The notes under the pieces were generated by a model, which made no database searches, was not told the DNA's origin, and worked only from the letters and a program-made list of their open reading frames with translations. This document shows, piece after piece, positions 30,157 to 40,329 of a DNA stretch of 40,501 nt; the first letter of the stretch is position 1; each line of letters begins with the position of its first letter. Source of the DNA: CAIVSN01 sp040383945 (GTDB lineage Bacteria; Patescibacteriota; Gracilibacteria; BD1-5; UBA2023); the NCBI GenBank assembly GCA_040383945.1, contig JBEICN010000005.1:1-40501 (forward strand), read 5' to 3'. A program made the translations under genes and the position numbers.

Positions 30157-32118
30157 ATGCCATTTCCCAAAAAACGTACAAAACGCCAATTTCACAAAAA
30201 CACCTCTTCTTTGCCCTTACACAAGTCAGAAGCTCAAAAATCTCGTCATGGAATAGGGGTGTATTCGAAAGGCGGGCAAAATCATGGATTCATACAACCA
30301 AAATCTGGAGAGTATGAAGAATTTGGAAAGGATACCCTATTTGTTCATGGCTCGAAAACCTTTGGAGCACTTGATGGAGATTTGGTGGAATACCAAACTT
30401 TTCTTGGTAAATATGGCAAAATAGAAGCTCGAATCGAAGGCATCATAGAACGTTCGTCCAATCTTCATTTTGGAATATATCACAAGCAAGGAGTCAATAC
30501 TGTGGTCATACTTTTTGAAGGTCTACATGTGCGACTCCCTCGTGATGAGATGAAAAAACTTACAAATATAGCGTCCAATTCTCAACTTACCCCCACCAAT
30601 GGTGATACCGTGGGTATTCAAGTCAGTGGATTTGGAAGAAATATGCTCGGAAAATTGATAGTCATACTTGGCTCTCAAAACGAGCCCGGATTCCATCAAA
30701 AACTCGCCCTCCTCGAAAGCGGTGTTCCCAACGAATTCCCCCACCAAGTGAAACAAGTCGCACAAGGAATACGCCCTCCAAAACTCGAAGAACATTTGCA
30801 TCGACTCGATCTGCGTGAGTCTACGAGTATTACCATTGATGGACCCGATGCTAAGGATCTAGACGATGCGATAGAAGTCATAAAAACAATGGACGGATAC
30901 ACACTTTGGGTACACATTGCAGATGTCAGTGCGTATGTGGAATCTGGTAGTGAAATCGACAAAGAGGCTATGAAGCGTGGGAATAGTATATACATGGCTG
31001 ACCGGGTAATTCCCATGTTGCCATGAGAACTATCAAATCACCTCTGCTCCCTACATCCGGGAGGTCCAAAACTATGCTTTTCCATCAAGATAGACTTGGA
31101 TCAAGAGGGTCAAGTACAAAAAAGTGAGCTTTTTGAAACCATTATCCAAAGCCAGTATCGAGCCACCTATCAAGAAGTGGAAGACTTACGAAAGCAAAAA
31201 CATACTCTATTTTCTGAAAAAGTATCTCGCATGCTCAAACAAGCCTGGGAGCTTAAGGATAAGCTAGCGCAACGGCGAAAAAGTGAAGGAAAAATCGAGT
31301 TCCTCTCCCCTGTCTTCCGACTCATACTCGAGCAAGGAAGGCTCAAAAACATTATTCAAAAACCTCATCTCGAAGCGGAAGAACTCATCGAACAATTCAT
31401 GGTACTCGCAAACGAGGAAGTTGCCAAAATCGCATCCTCAAAACAACTTCCCTTTCTGTATCGTGTACACGAACGCCCCACAGAAACCGGCCTGGTCCGC
31501 CTTCAAGAAATGCTTCGTCCGATGGGGATTGATTTTACTCCAAGAAACCCTTTCAAACCATCTTCCAAAGAGCTTCAGATTGCGGTTGAGCAAGTTCGTG
31601 AAAAAGATCCAGAGGGTTGGCTCACTCGCTCGATTCTTTCTTGTATGAGTAAGGCTATCTACAGCGAAAAATCCCAAGGACATTTTGGTCTCGCGCTTGA
31701 GCATTATTCACACTTTACCAGTCCGATCCGACGATATCCTGACCTCCAAATTCATCGCATTCTTAAGTACTCACTCGGTAAAAAACTCCCCATTGGAAGT
31801 ACTCAAGCTCTGACTCGGGAGCTTCCCATCATAGCTCGTCAATGTTCTACGCTCGAACGCCGTGCAGAACGTCTTGAGTATACGATTCGAGATATCTATA
31901 TCTGTGAATGGCTCACCGAGAAAGTCGGGGAAATATTCCAAGGTAGAGTTACGACCATTCTTGAAAATGGATATTTTGTACAGATACTGCCAGGTGTAGA
32001 GGGGTTTGTAGCATTCGAGAGAAATCGTAATTCTCTTATAGAAATTGGGGATACCGGAGAGTATGAACTCTTCCAGGTCGACTTACGAACAAGAAACATC
32101 GATCTCAAAAAGGTATAG
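30157..32118 (+). CDS. rnr: Ribonuclease R
   Basis: Processive 3'-5' exoribonuclease (RNB family) that degrades structured RNA and works with tmRNA-SmpB, which is encoded 4 kb away. 653 residues, one TGA-Gly (31024, residue 290) in the strictly conserved RVIPMLPGELSN; under the standard code the enzyme would end there. Catalytic Asp cluster DGPDAKDLDD (228-237), HYSHFTSPIRRYPDLQIHR, and a C-terminal S1 domain (FQGRVTTILENGYFVQI). The N-terminal region has a lysine-rich head and cold-shock-like segments. The C-terminal basic tail of longer RNase R proteins is absent. Confidence 0.96.
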
Positions 32119-32125
32119 TGGGTGG

Positions 32126-32173
32126 ATATCGCAAAAATTCCACCGAAGTGATTACACTTCGATTCCGCGATAT
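32126..32173. repeat. Nested inverted repeat between rnr and 3D gene
   Basis: Inner CGAAGTG-ATTA-CACTTCG (32144-32161) within outer ATATCGC (32126-32132)/GCGATAT (32167-32173). The 4-nt loop holds the TAA of the minus-strand gene. No T-run follows, so termination is uncertain; it may protect the ends of the convergent transcripts. Confidence 0.55.
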
Positions 32174-33336
32174 AAAATCTCTTCTACCAGTTTTTTACGC
32201 GTCAAAGTACCAAGCACTCCTGCATGAGGATCATTTGACTCAATGATGAGTCATGCGGATTTTTGAAACGCAGCTACTGCCGCTTTTGTTGATGGCCCAT
32301 AAATTGCGGTACTTTTGGTGTTAAGAAATCACATTTCTATAAGGATTTCTTGAAGCATGCGGATTTTTGGTGAGACATCTCATATTTTTGGAGTACCAAG
32401 TTCTTCAATCAAAGACTGAACTCGCAGTTTTTCTTTTTCAAATTCTTGTAACTTTGCGTCGAGCTCGTCTGGTTTCTTGGGTGCGAGAGCGCTCATGGTT
32501 ATTTTGGCTGGGGTAGAACTCTCTGTTACCACTGGAGCTGAAGTCTTCACTGCTGGAGCAGAATTCTCCGTTGTTACTGAAGATGAACTCTCCGTGGTTA
32601 CTGGGGGCAATTTTACCGCTTTCGCAATGCTCTTACTCAAATTGGCAGGTGGTACTTTGGTAAAGTCAAAGGTGATGGCAACTTTGCGAGAGGTATAGAT
32701 TCTCGCTTTCACTGGACGCCTCCCCCAGGCAAGGGCTCGCGCGAGTCATTCTTCTCCATGCCCCATCCATATATCAATACGATCATGGGCATTCCCTCGC
32801 ATTCCGGCTGGCACAATAGCTCCGCCACGGTCTTCCACAGATCCGATTCAAAATCATTCTACCCAAATCTTTGTACCAAAATTATATGTTTTTGGAGCGG
32901 CAAGCATGCCGTTAAAAACAGGCTTCCCGCTAGCTCCGTGAGTTCCGTTCCCATTGAGAATGAGCTCTTCTCTAAGAGAGTTTCTCAGATAATATCTCTG
33001 ATTGGGTAGGGGTGAATAGTATGCGGTTGCCATCAAAGTAACCTCTTCATACTCCGCATCTTCTGGCATGGGAGACTCGATGGGTGCAGCAGGCTTGGGT
33101 TCATCTGTTTGTGGAGACGGGGTTTCGATCTTTTTTTGCACATTTTGTTCTTGCTTTTGCAGGCTTCAAGACAGAGAAAGCTGCTTCAAAAGTCGCTCCT
33201 CTCGAAGAATCTCTAGAGGTTTTTTGCCACTGACTTCCTTAATTTTAACCGGAATACTATCTCAAGAAGCAGCACTTACAATGGGCATTTGAGCCATTGC
33301 GAGGGATATCAGGCAGAATGTAATAAGTTTTATCAT
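32152..33336 (-). CDS. Secreted 3D-domain / peptidoglycan-binding protein
   Basis: 394 residues, seven TGA-Gly. Signal peptide at 1-~24 (MIKLITFCLISLAMAQMPIV). A basic helical and Pro/Glu linker leads to a 3D domain (~100-210), the double-psi-barrel lytic fold of MltA/RpfB: TLMATAYYSP, NFGTKIWVEGFG, VEDRGGAIVPAG and HDRIDIWMGHGEEGLARAL, with the three Asp. A Val/Thr/Ser/Ala-rich linker follows, then PG_binding_1 (PKIRMLQEILIEMGFLN, TKAAVAAFQKSAG) at the C-terminus. It probably cleaves peptidoglycan glycan strands during growth or separation. The start is the ATG at 33334-33336, 14 bp after a perfect dyad. Confidence 0.92.
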
Positions 33337-33350
33337 AACGGTATGCTATC

Positions 33351-33376
33351 ACTTTTGGAACTCACTGTCCAAAAGT
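33351..33376. promoter_or_regulatory. Perfect dyad upstream of the 3D gene and nusA
   Basis: ACTTTTGGA (33351-33359) and TCCAAAAGT (33368-33376), 9-bp arms, 8-nt spacer. It lies in the 251-bp divergent region, next to a consensus TTGACA (33381-33386) facing nusA, which lacks a good -10 at 17 bp. An operator for one or both genes is likely. The rest of the nusA leader shows an open frame from 33418 but no supported gene. Confidence 0.5.
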
Positions 33377-33587
33377 AGAATTGACATATTTGTTTTTAAC
33401 AGGCACCTAGTATAGTAATGTTTCAAAATAAATCAAAATCTGTTACGCAGAGTGGTGGTTTGTTGAATCCCGACACTTCCATCAATTCCAACTTGAATTT
33501 CCATATTTTCTTCATAATATACTTTCGTCTAGAAAAGAATTTGGCTCGTACAGATTCTTTTTTGTTATCACATATCTCAAACTTTCT

Positions 33588-34697
33588 ATGATTGATCTCA
33601 AAAAAATCGAAGCAGCCATCGCTCAAATCGGTGCAGAAAAGAAAATCTCAAAAGAAAAACTTCTCGATATCATCGAAGCAGCTATCACCATCGCGTACAA
33701 AAAAGATTTCTGAAATAAAGATTCTGAAGTTAATGTTAAAATTGATCTTGCTGCCGGAACTATCGAACTCGGTGTGGAAAAGACCGTAGTAGAAACAGTA
33801 GAAAATCCTGAAACTGAAATCGCTATCGCCGAACTCGGAGAAGACTCTGGTTTCAACCTTGGAGATGTTATTGAAATCGATGTAACCGACGAAGTGATGA
33901 ACTCAGAAGGTTTTGGACGTATTGCCTCTCAAGCTGCGCGTCAGGTTATTATTCAGAAAATTCAAGAGACGGAGAAAGAAAAAATATATAACCTATTTCG
34001 TGACAAGGAAGGCGAGCTCGTCAGTCTTCGTATCGAACTCGTTGAGAAAAACCGTGTTATTTTTGACTACAATGGAAATCAGGTCGTGCTTCCAAAATCC
34101 GAACAGAACTCTAAAGACCGCTACGCGCCCGGGGCTCGAATGTACCTCTATGTCGCAAAAGTAGAAGCAGACGGTGTTATGGGGCCGCGTGTCACACTCA
34201 CTCGCAAGGACAAAGAACTCGTGAATAAACTTTTCGAAATGAATGTTCCAGAGCTGGAAGATGGTACCGTAGAAATCGTAGCGCTTACTCGGGTTCCGGG
34301 AGTCAAAACCAAACTCGTGGTTGCTACCGAATACGATGAAGTCGACCCTGCAGGTTCGCTCATAGGTCCAAAAGGAGTTCGAGTACGCGCAGTGGTAGAT
34401 GAACTATTCGGAGAAAAAATTGATATCATCAACTACACCCCCGACATGCGAGATCTCGCAAAGGCAGCCCTTGTACCAGGTGAAGTTCAGCAGATCGCTA
34501 TTGATGAAGCCACAAAGACCATTACTGCTACGGTTACCAGTGAAGAAAAACCAAAAGTACTTGGGAAGGGTGGGGTGAATATCAATCTCGCTTCAGAACT
34601 TCTTGGATACAAGATTATATTAGAGGTGGAAGATCCAGTATGAACATCCACTCATGAAAATTCTTCCAAGGCAGAAAAAGAAGCTATTTCAGAATAA
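33588..34697 (+). CDS. nusA: Transcription termination/antitermination factor NusA
   Basis: 369 residues with the NusA N-domain (EKLLDIIEAAITIAYKKDF), S1 domain (DRYAPGARMYLYVAKVEADG), and two KH domains (VPGVKTKLVVATEYDEVDPAGS, GPKGVRVRAVVDELFGEKIDI; LGKGGVNINLASELLGYKI). It lacks the C-terminal acidic repeats of proteobacterial NusA, as in Gram-positives. Two TGA-Gly (33711, 34641). It binds RNA polymerase and nascent RNA at pauses. First gene of a tight six-gene run; the gap to rplI is 12 bp. Confidence 0.96.
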
Positions 34698-34709
34698 TTC
34701 AAGTCGCTC

Positions 34710-35180
34710 ATGGCTGGAGAAAAAATCCTCGTAAAATTGCTCAAACGACTTGCCGGAATCGGTAAGGAGGGGGAAATTGTATCCGTAAGTCATTCTCAGG
34801 CTCGAAATTATTTGATACCCAAAGGTTTTGCAGTGCAAGCGAGTCAGCAACTACTCGAACAAGAAGAGATCAACAAGAAAAAACGGTCTCAAAACCGTCT
34901 CACAAATATAGAAGAGCGTCAAAAATTAGCAGAGCTTCTTCACCTGAAAGAAATCACATTTACTCTTCGTGGTCAAGGAGACAAAGTATTTGGGGGGATC
35001 GGAGAACATGAAATCATCGAATCCATAAAACGTGAGTTCAAAATCGAGCTGGAAAAGAAGAATATTCTCCTTCCAGAAGGTCACCACATCAAAAAAGCTG
35101 GGAAAACCGATATTAAAATACATATTTCTCAAGACACATACATACGAATGTCGGTGGTCATACAAGTATGAGCGCAATAG
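34710..35180 (+). CDS. rplI: 50S ribosomal protein L9
   Basis: 156 residues. N-domain (VKLLKRLAGIGKEGEIVSVS, ARNYLIPKGFAV) and connecting helix match L9; the C-domain contains the conserved GKVFG-like GDKVFGGIGEHEI. The standard-code stop at 35169 is TGA; read as Gly it adds GAQ before the TAG at 35178-35180. The ruvX start lies inside this end (13-bp overlap). No other TGA in the gene. Confidence 0.95.
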
Positions 35181-35554
35181 GTATCGACCACGGCACCAAA
35201 CGCTGTGGGATTGCGGTAGAAATCGCGGGAGTAGCGCTTCCAAAGGATATCGTACCGACCAGTTTGATTCTGCATGCGCTCCATAAATTGATTTTGGAAT
35301 ACAAAACCAAGTTAATTATAATCGGAAGCGCCCCACATTTGGATGGGAAACGAAGCAAGCAACAAGGAGTTCAGGAGAACTTTGTCTCGGTACTTCAGCG
35401 AGAATTTCCTCATTGTCGCGTTGTGATGAGCTCAGAGTGATTTAGTTCTCAACAAGCCCGTTATGAGCTTGAGTCCATCGGACTCTCTTCAGATTGACAC
35501 ATTGACGATCAAGCAGCAGCTATCATATTGCAAGACTACCTTGATAAAAATTAG
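35168..35554 (+). CDS. ruvX: RuvX/YqgF-family Holliday-junction-resolvase-like protein
   Basis: 128 residues, two TGA. RNase H-fold: IGIDHGTKRCGIAV with the first catalytic Asp, a strand LIIIGSAPHLDGKRSKQQ, and the C-terminal HIDDQAAAIILQDYLD with the last Asp. YqgF is involved in pre-16S rRNA 5' maturation and possibly recombination. The usual DER.S motif is here SEGFS: the middle Arg is a TGA, so one conserved Asp and Arg are not kept. Begins within the end of rplI; the gap to uppS is 3 bp. Confidence 0.88.
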
Positions 35555-35557
35555 CCA

Positions 35558-36376
35558 ATGAATATCACCACAAATTCTAAGAAAATTCAAAAAAACCATC
35601 TATTTCAAAATCAAATTTGAGTAGGGATGAACGATGCCTCGGAGCAAGTTTCGACAGAACTAGAAACATCAGTAATAAGCTCTGAGGACAGAGGAGGTAT
35701 TCGCCATGTTTGATTTATTATGGATGGAAACCGTCGTTGGGCTACTGCCAAAAACCTTGCCAAACACCTGTGACATCACCAGGGAGCACAGGCTACTGAG
35801 AATATTGTTGAACTCTGTGTAAAAAACGAGATAGAAATCGTGAGTTTCTGGGCATTAGCCAAAAAGAATATTTTGGAGCGCAGTGAGCAAGAACTCACTT
35901 ACCTCTATGATCTATTCGAAAGATTTCTTGAAAAAATCGAAGCAAGTTGTGTGCGTAATCAGATACGATTTGAGGCGGTTGGCGACATGGATCTCCTTCC
36001 AAAATCCTTGAGAGATTCCCTGTTGGCACTCAAGAATCTTACACGATCATTCTCAAAAATGACCTTGATTTTGGCGATTGGATACGGGGGTCAAGACGAA
36101 ATTGTCCGCGCCGCCAAACGCGCCATCCAAGCGTGAATAGATCCAGAAACTTTGAATGAAAAAACTTTTTTGAAATTTCTCGATACGGGAGCCTTCCCGC
36201 CCCCAGATCTCATTGTCCGCACTGGTGGAGATGTCCGGCACTCCGGATATTTTCTCTACCAAGCAGAATATTCCGAATACTATTTCACTGAGACGCTTTG
36301 GCCAGATTTTGGAGAGAAAGAATTTCTCGCTTCTTTACTTTCCCTCAAGAATGCCAAACGAAATTTTGGAAAATAA
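35558..36376 (+). CDS. uppS: Isoprenyl (undecaprenyl) diphosphate synthase
   Basis: cis-prenyltransferase that makes the undecaprenyl carrier for peptidoglycan and glycopolymers. 272 residues, four TGA-Gly. Motifs: GFIMDGNRRWA with Asp56 (Mg2+/phosphate), GHHQGAQ (first Gly is TGA), SFWALAKKN, and RTGGDVRHSGYFLYQAEYSEYYFTETLWPDFG. The first ~45 residues form an unusual extension before the catalytic core, so the true start may lie downstream. Under the standard code the gene is cut before the active site. The product feeds the PBP and LCP enzymes encoded on the other strand. Confidence 0.95.
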
Positions 36377-36404
36377 GTATACTGCAGAGAAACTTGAATA
36401 ACTC

Positions 36405-36869
36405 ATGAAGCAAAATTCTCCTTCGACTATCGCACAAAATAAAAAAGCTCTCTTTGACTATGAAGTCTTGGAGACTTTGGAGGCGTGAATTATTCTCAGT
36501 GGGTCAGAAGTAAAAAGCGTGCGTACATGAAGTATCAATCTCCGAGGATCACACATCACACTTACCAGCAACAAACCTCTACTCCTCGGGGCGCACATAA
36601 GCCCCTACATGGCAGAAACCCAGGGCCTCCATGTTGCCCCCACCCGAGACCGAGAACTTCTTCTCAAAAAAAAGGATGTATGCCGTCTCGCTCTCAAAGT
36701 CAAGGAAAAGGGCCTTACACTCGTTCCGACGGAAGTCTACTTCAAAGGCACACTTATCAAAGTAAAGGTAGCCCTCGTGCGAGGTCGAGCAAAACACGAC
36801 AAACGCAATGTTCTCAAAAATAGAACTCTCGAGAAAGAAGCTCGAGTCGCGATGCGTGTTTCCCGATAA
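36405..36869 (+). CDS. smpB: tmRNA-binding protein SmpB
   Basis: Binds tmRNA and brings it to stalled ribosomes. 154 residues, two TGA-Gly, one of them in the conserved LEAGIILSGSEVKSVR and one at the turn before SINLR. HISPYMAE, PTRDRELLLKKKDV, KGLTLVPTEVYF and the basic tail VALVRGRAKHDKRN are all present. No ssrA gene was found in the window. Confidence 0.96.
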
Positions 36870-36893
36870 TTCAGTTCCAATTTCCTATTTCCT

Positions 36894-38258
36894 GTGTCAA
36901 TACATCCTGCCTTTATCGAATATTTCCGACGTGAGTTTTTTTCTGAAGACGATACTCAATTTGAAGCTTTTCAAAAAAGTCTACTCCGCCCTCTCAAAAA
37001 AACCCTTCGCATCAATGTCAACAAGCAGAATATTGACGCTTTTATTCAGTCCAAAGAAGTCAATGGTTGGAAATTTGGATCCACTCCGAACGCTCATGTT
37101 TTTCATATTGATCGAGAAGACACATCGATCGCGCTTGGCTCCAATCCAGAACATTTGCGCGGTGATTACTACATACAGGAACTCTCGGCATCGATGTCAG
37201 TTTGGCTTCTCGCAGATGGAAAAATTCACCAAGAACCTCATAAAATTCTTGAAATTGCATCGAGTCCAGGTGGCAAAACCACACAAATAGCGGAACACTA
37301 TCCCAATGCATTCATCTTCGCAAATGAGTTCAACAAAGAACGAATCATGCCGCTGTTGGAAAATATCGAAAGAATGGGGTTGATAAATGTTGCTGTAACC
37401 AATATGAACGGAGTACAATTCCAAGCACTCCCCAACTGCTTTGATCTGGTATTACTGGATGCGCCATGTTCTGGTGAAGGAATCGGCTTTAAGGCGGCAG
37501 AAAGTCTCAAATATTGGAATATCAAAAATGTTCGCACTATAGCCCGACTCCAAAAGAAGCTCCTACTCGCAGGCATTACTTCGCTCAAACCTGGAGGAGT
37601 CCTTGTATACTCTACTTGCACACTCAATCGCATTGAGAACGAGGAGGTGCTTGAAGCGGCCAAGGAGGTATTTTGAAATACGATAGACATTGTTTTTTCC
37701 AAGAGGTTCTGGCCTCATACTGAGGTTGCTGGTGGCTTTTTTGTGGCAAAAATTATCAAAAAACACAACAAGATCGAGCAAATTGAAGCCAATACTGATA
37801 CGGGGTTTATGCCAAATGCAGAAATCTGTGAATTATCTGACGCATCTCTTACGATAGTTAAACATACTTTAGACGAGCTGGGAACACAGCTTCCATCAGA
37901 TGCAAAACTCTACCGATACAAAAATGACATTCTTCTGGTTCGTTCGAATGTCGATGTTTCTCCGATCCTCACTCGACTCTATGCTATTCGTTTTGGGATG
38001 AGAATTGGAAGAATCGAACATGCAACTTTTGAGCCACAGGCTCCATTTGGAGTGCATTTTGTGCATTCGAAGCTCATGCGTGTAGATATGTTACCTGAGA
38101 TGCTTCATGATTTTTTGAGATGACTTTGAACCCCGATCAAACATGAAGCAAATGTGCCACTGGTTCAAGTGTATTGGAATGATGCGCCACTAGGTTTTGC
38201 CAGTATTCATGATGGCTTACTCAAATCCTCGCTTCCAAAATATATGTTCTGGCGATAG
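36894..38258 (+). CDS. RsmF/NSUN-type RNA m5C methyltransferase
   Basis: 454 residues, GTG start, three TGA-Gly after residue 260. An N-terminal RNA-binding segment (LKKTLRINVNK), SAM motif I ILEIASSPGGKTTQIAEHY, FANEFNKERI, motif IV LLDAPCSGEGIG and motif VI VYSTCTLNRIENEEV (both catalytic Cys) define a Nol1/Nop2/Sun enzyme. Residues ~290-454 form a RsmF-like C-terminal extension with a PUA-like domain (RLYAIRFGMRIGR, PLGFASIHDGLLKSSLP). Probable target is 16S rRNA or tRNA; which one cannot be told. Starts 24 bp after smpB. Confidence 0.92.
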
Positions 38259-38280
38259 AATATAACTCGTATAAATGTGA

Positions 38281-38307
38281 TTTATGAACACATAATTTGT
38301 TCATAAA
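38281..38307. promoter_or_regulatory. Perfect 10-bp dyad
   Basis: TTTATGAACA (38281-38290), 7-nt spacer CATAATT, TGTTCATAAA (38298-38307). It lies 22 bp after the methyltransferase stop and 206 bp before the next start. No T-run, so an operator is more likely than a terminator. Related bases (TTATGAACATAATT) occur at 7546-7559. Confidence 0.5.
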
Positions 38308-38513
38308 ACTCGTTCATTTGAGTATTTTCGAGCAAATTTCCTCTAGCGAATGCAAAAATAAATTATCGTCAAATATCTATATTTTTGTTTACTCATTGCG
38401 GAAAACTCCATATAAAACCATATATATAGTGGAGAAAAACCTTCGAGAAACACAAGAAAAAATTGGATATGTCAAAAAAGTCATAGCATACATAGTAACA
38501 TTTCCTTTTTGCT

Positions 38514-40214
38514 ATGTTACACCCCTTCATTCCTCTCACTACAAAGAATTTTGTAGCCGACTCCCCTCGGGTATACGAAGAATTCTATCAGCAACACTCC
38601 ATCGTTGGCTCCTGAAAATTCTCTATCCCCCTCAATCCTATTCTTCAATATGATCACGCTAGCCACGATATAGTAGCTCGGCAAAAGATTAACCTTCAGT
38701 GTTTGGTAGGATTTCGGTTCACCGACCAGCCGGGTAATATCACCCTCGGTACCGCAAAGCTCTTCACGTTCGAATCACAAGATTTTGAGTCCATTCAACT
38801 CTCACATCTCATCGACAACGCTGAAGAGCTTTTATTATACCTCAAAGGATACCTATACTCCGCACTCAAGACCAACGGAATTTGTATCGATGTACTCTCA
38901 GAATCTCCTCGTGGGTACTCGCTTGGATTTTCTGGTACTTTTTCCGGTATTCTCGGATACCTCATTCACTATCTCAAGCACCACGGAACTTCCCCCCTTT
39001 CGCACGGATTCATGAACGAAGAGCGAAGTGAAATTGCTGAAACTGGGAAAAATATCGAATCTATTCTCAAATCTCCAAGCACTGAATGACAAAACTCATT
39101 CCAAACGCTCTACGCAGAAGCGGCACCAAGTGTATTTGTTTTTCGAAATGGGAGAAATGGGAAAGATCGACAGCTCAGAAAGTTGGTAGGAATAGAAAAT
39201 AATCTACGAGAGACCTTTGAGTACGGGGTGATATACTCAGGAGTTCCGATGATTTCTCGAAAATTAGATCAAAAAGCTGGCCAAAGCGAAGCAAAAAATG
39301 GAGCAGCCTGGTGCGCTTCACAGCTCGGCATTCGACTGTCAAGCAAGAACTACTCAGACTCTCTCAAACAAGTATTAGCCCTCGAAAATGCTCATTTTCT
39401 TTCACAGCTCGATACGATATTTGACCTGCATAACGGACCTGAAATCGGTGAGTTTCTCAAATACGGGAATGGACTCGCACATTCATTTGAAAAACTCGAT
39501 GGAAAATCTGACTTTCTTGGACATATATGGAAAATCCTCATATCGCGGGAACTGCTAGACACTCAAGATATCGCCATTCTTCCTCTCTATAGCACATCGA
39601 ATTGAGGTTCATACATTTGGTACGGACGGCGATGAGTCGCTCGAAAAAATCTCTATCTTGCGATGCAAGAAGCACAAAAACGATTCCCCGAACTCAATAT
39701 AGTATTTGATGGAGCAATACCTCCGACCAATTTCAAGGCAGAAGTTACCATCGAACAAGACAAATCTCGAAAATATACCGCAAAGCACTCCATTGCCGAA
39801 GGATACCTATTTAAGTCGGTAGATTCCCAAGAGGTTCTCCAAAAATATGATTCCACCGGCCTTTCCAAAGGTCGACTCCTGGTAGACCAGATATCTCGAA
39901 AAATATATATTGACGGGGAAAAGGTGAGTTCCAAAGAAATTCTCTCTCAGCAATTGACCATCGATATTTTGGATAAATTTATTAACACGGGAATACGAGA
40001 AATTTCTGCAGCCGATCTGCCAAGTTCAAGCTATACCCAAAGCAAAAGCGAGATGATGTCAAAGATCCTCAGCCCTTTGATGAGAACGGTAAATCGAAGA
40101 CTCGGAAGTCATTTACGAATGCAATGTCATGGTTCAGCGGTAGATTTTGTTATAAAATTTGAAGAGGTAGACCTCGAAGTATTCAGTATACAAAAAATCG
40201 GAGGAAACGGGTAA
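38514..40214 (+). CDS. Large hypothetical protein, GHMP-kinase-like
   Basis: 566 residues, four TGA-Gly. No signal peptide or membrane helix. SESPRGYSLGFSGTFSGILGYLIHYL (about 124-149) resembles the phosphate-binding motif 2 of GHMP kinases (P.G.GLGSS), and GGSYIWYGRRG (~365) could be the C-terminal glycine motif; helix FLSQLDTIFDLHNGPEIGEFL lies between. The last 180 residues (PELNIVFDGAIPPTNFKAEV, ISRKIYIDGEKVSSKEILSQ) are unassigned. A sugar or isoprenoid kinase-like role is an inference from one motif. The ATG 38514 sits in a frame that is natural from MLHPFIPLTTKNF on, though a competing frame overlaps its first 140 bases. Confidence 0.75.
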
Positions 40215-40329
40215 ATTATGAGAAATGCGTCGTCTTCAGTAATCAAATTCTTGGTGTTTTTCAAAATACAACTAGTATTTTTTGATAAATCGCCATAGAA
40301 TACGGTAGTTAAAAATCCGTTCACAAGAC

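Noticed and set aside
33418..33789. Plus-strand open frame of about 120 codons in the nusA leader
   Set aside because: It would overlap nusA by 200 bases in another frame and becomes low-complexity Lys/Ser there; nusA is certain.
38297..38653. 118-codon plus-strand frame overlapping the start of the 566-residue gene
   Set aside because: It needs a TTG start inside the 10-bp dyad and overlaps 140 bases of the better-supported gene; its first half is protein-like, so it is not fully excluded.
40218..40298. 26-codon frame after the 566-residue gene
   Set aside because: Too short, no recognisable feature, no spacing or motif support beyond an ATG near the upstream stop.
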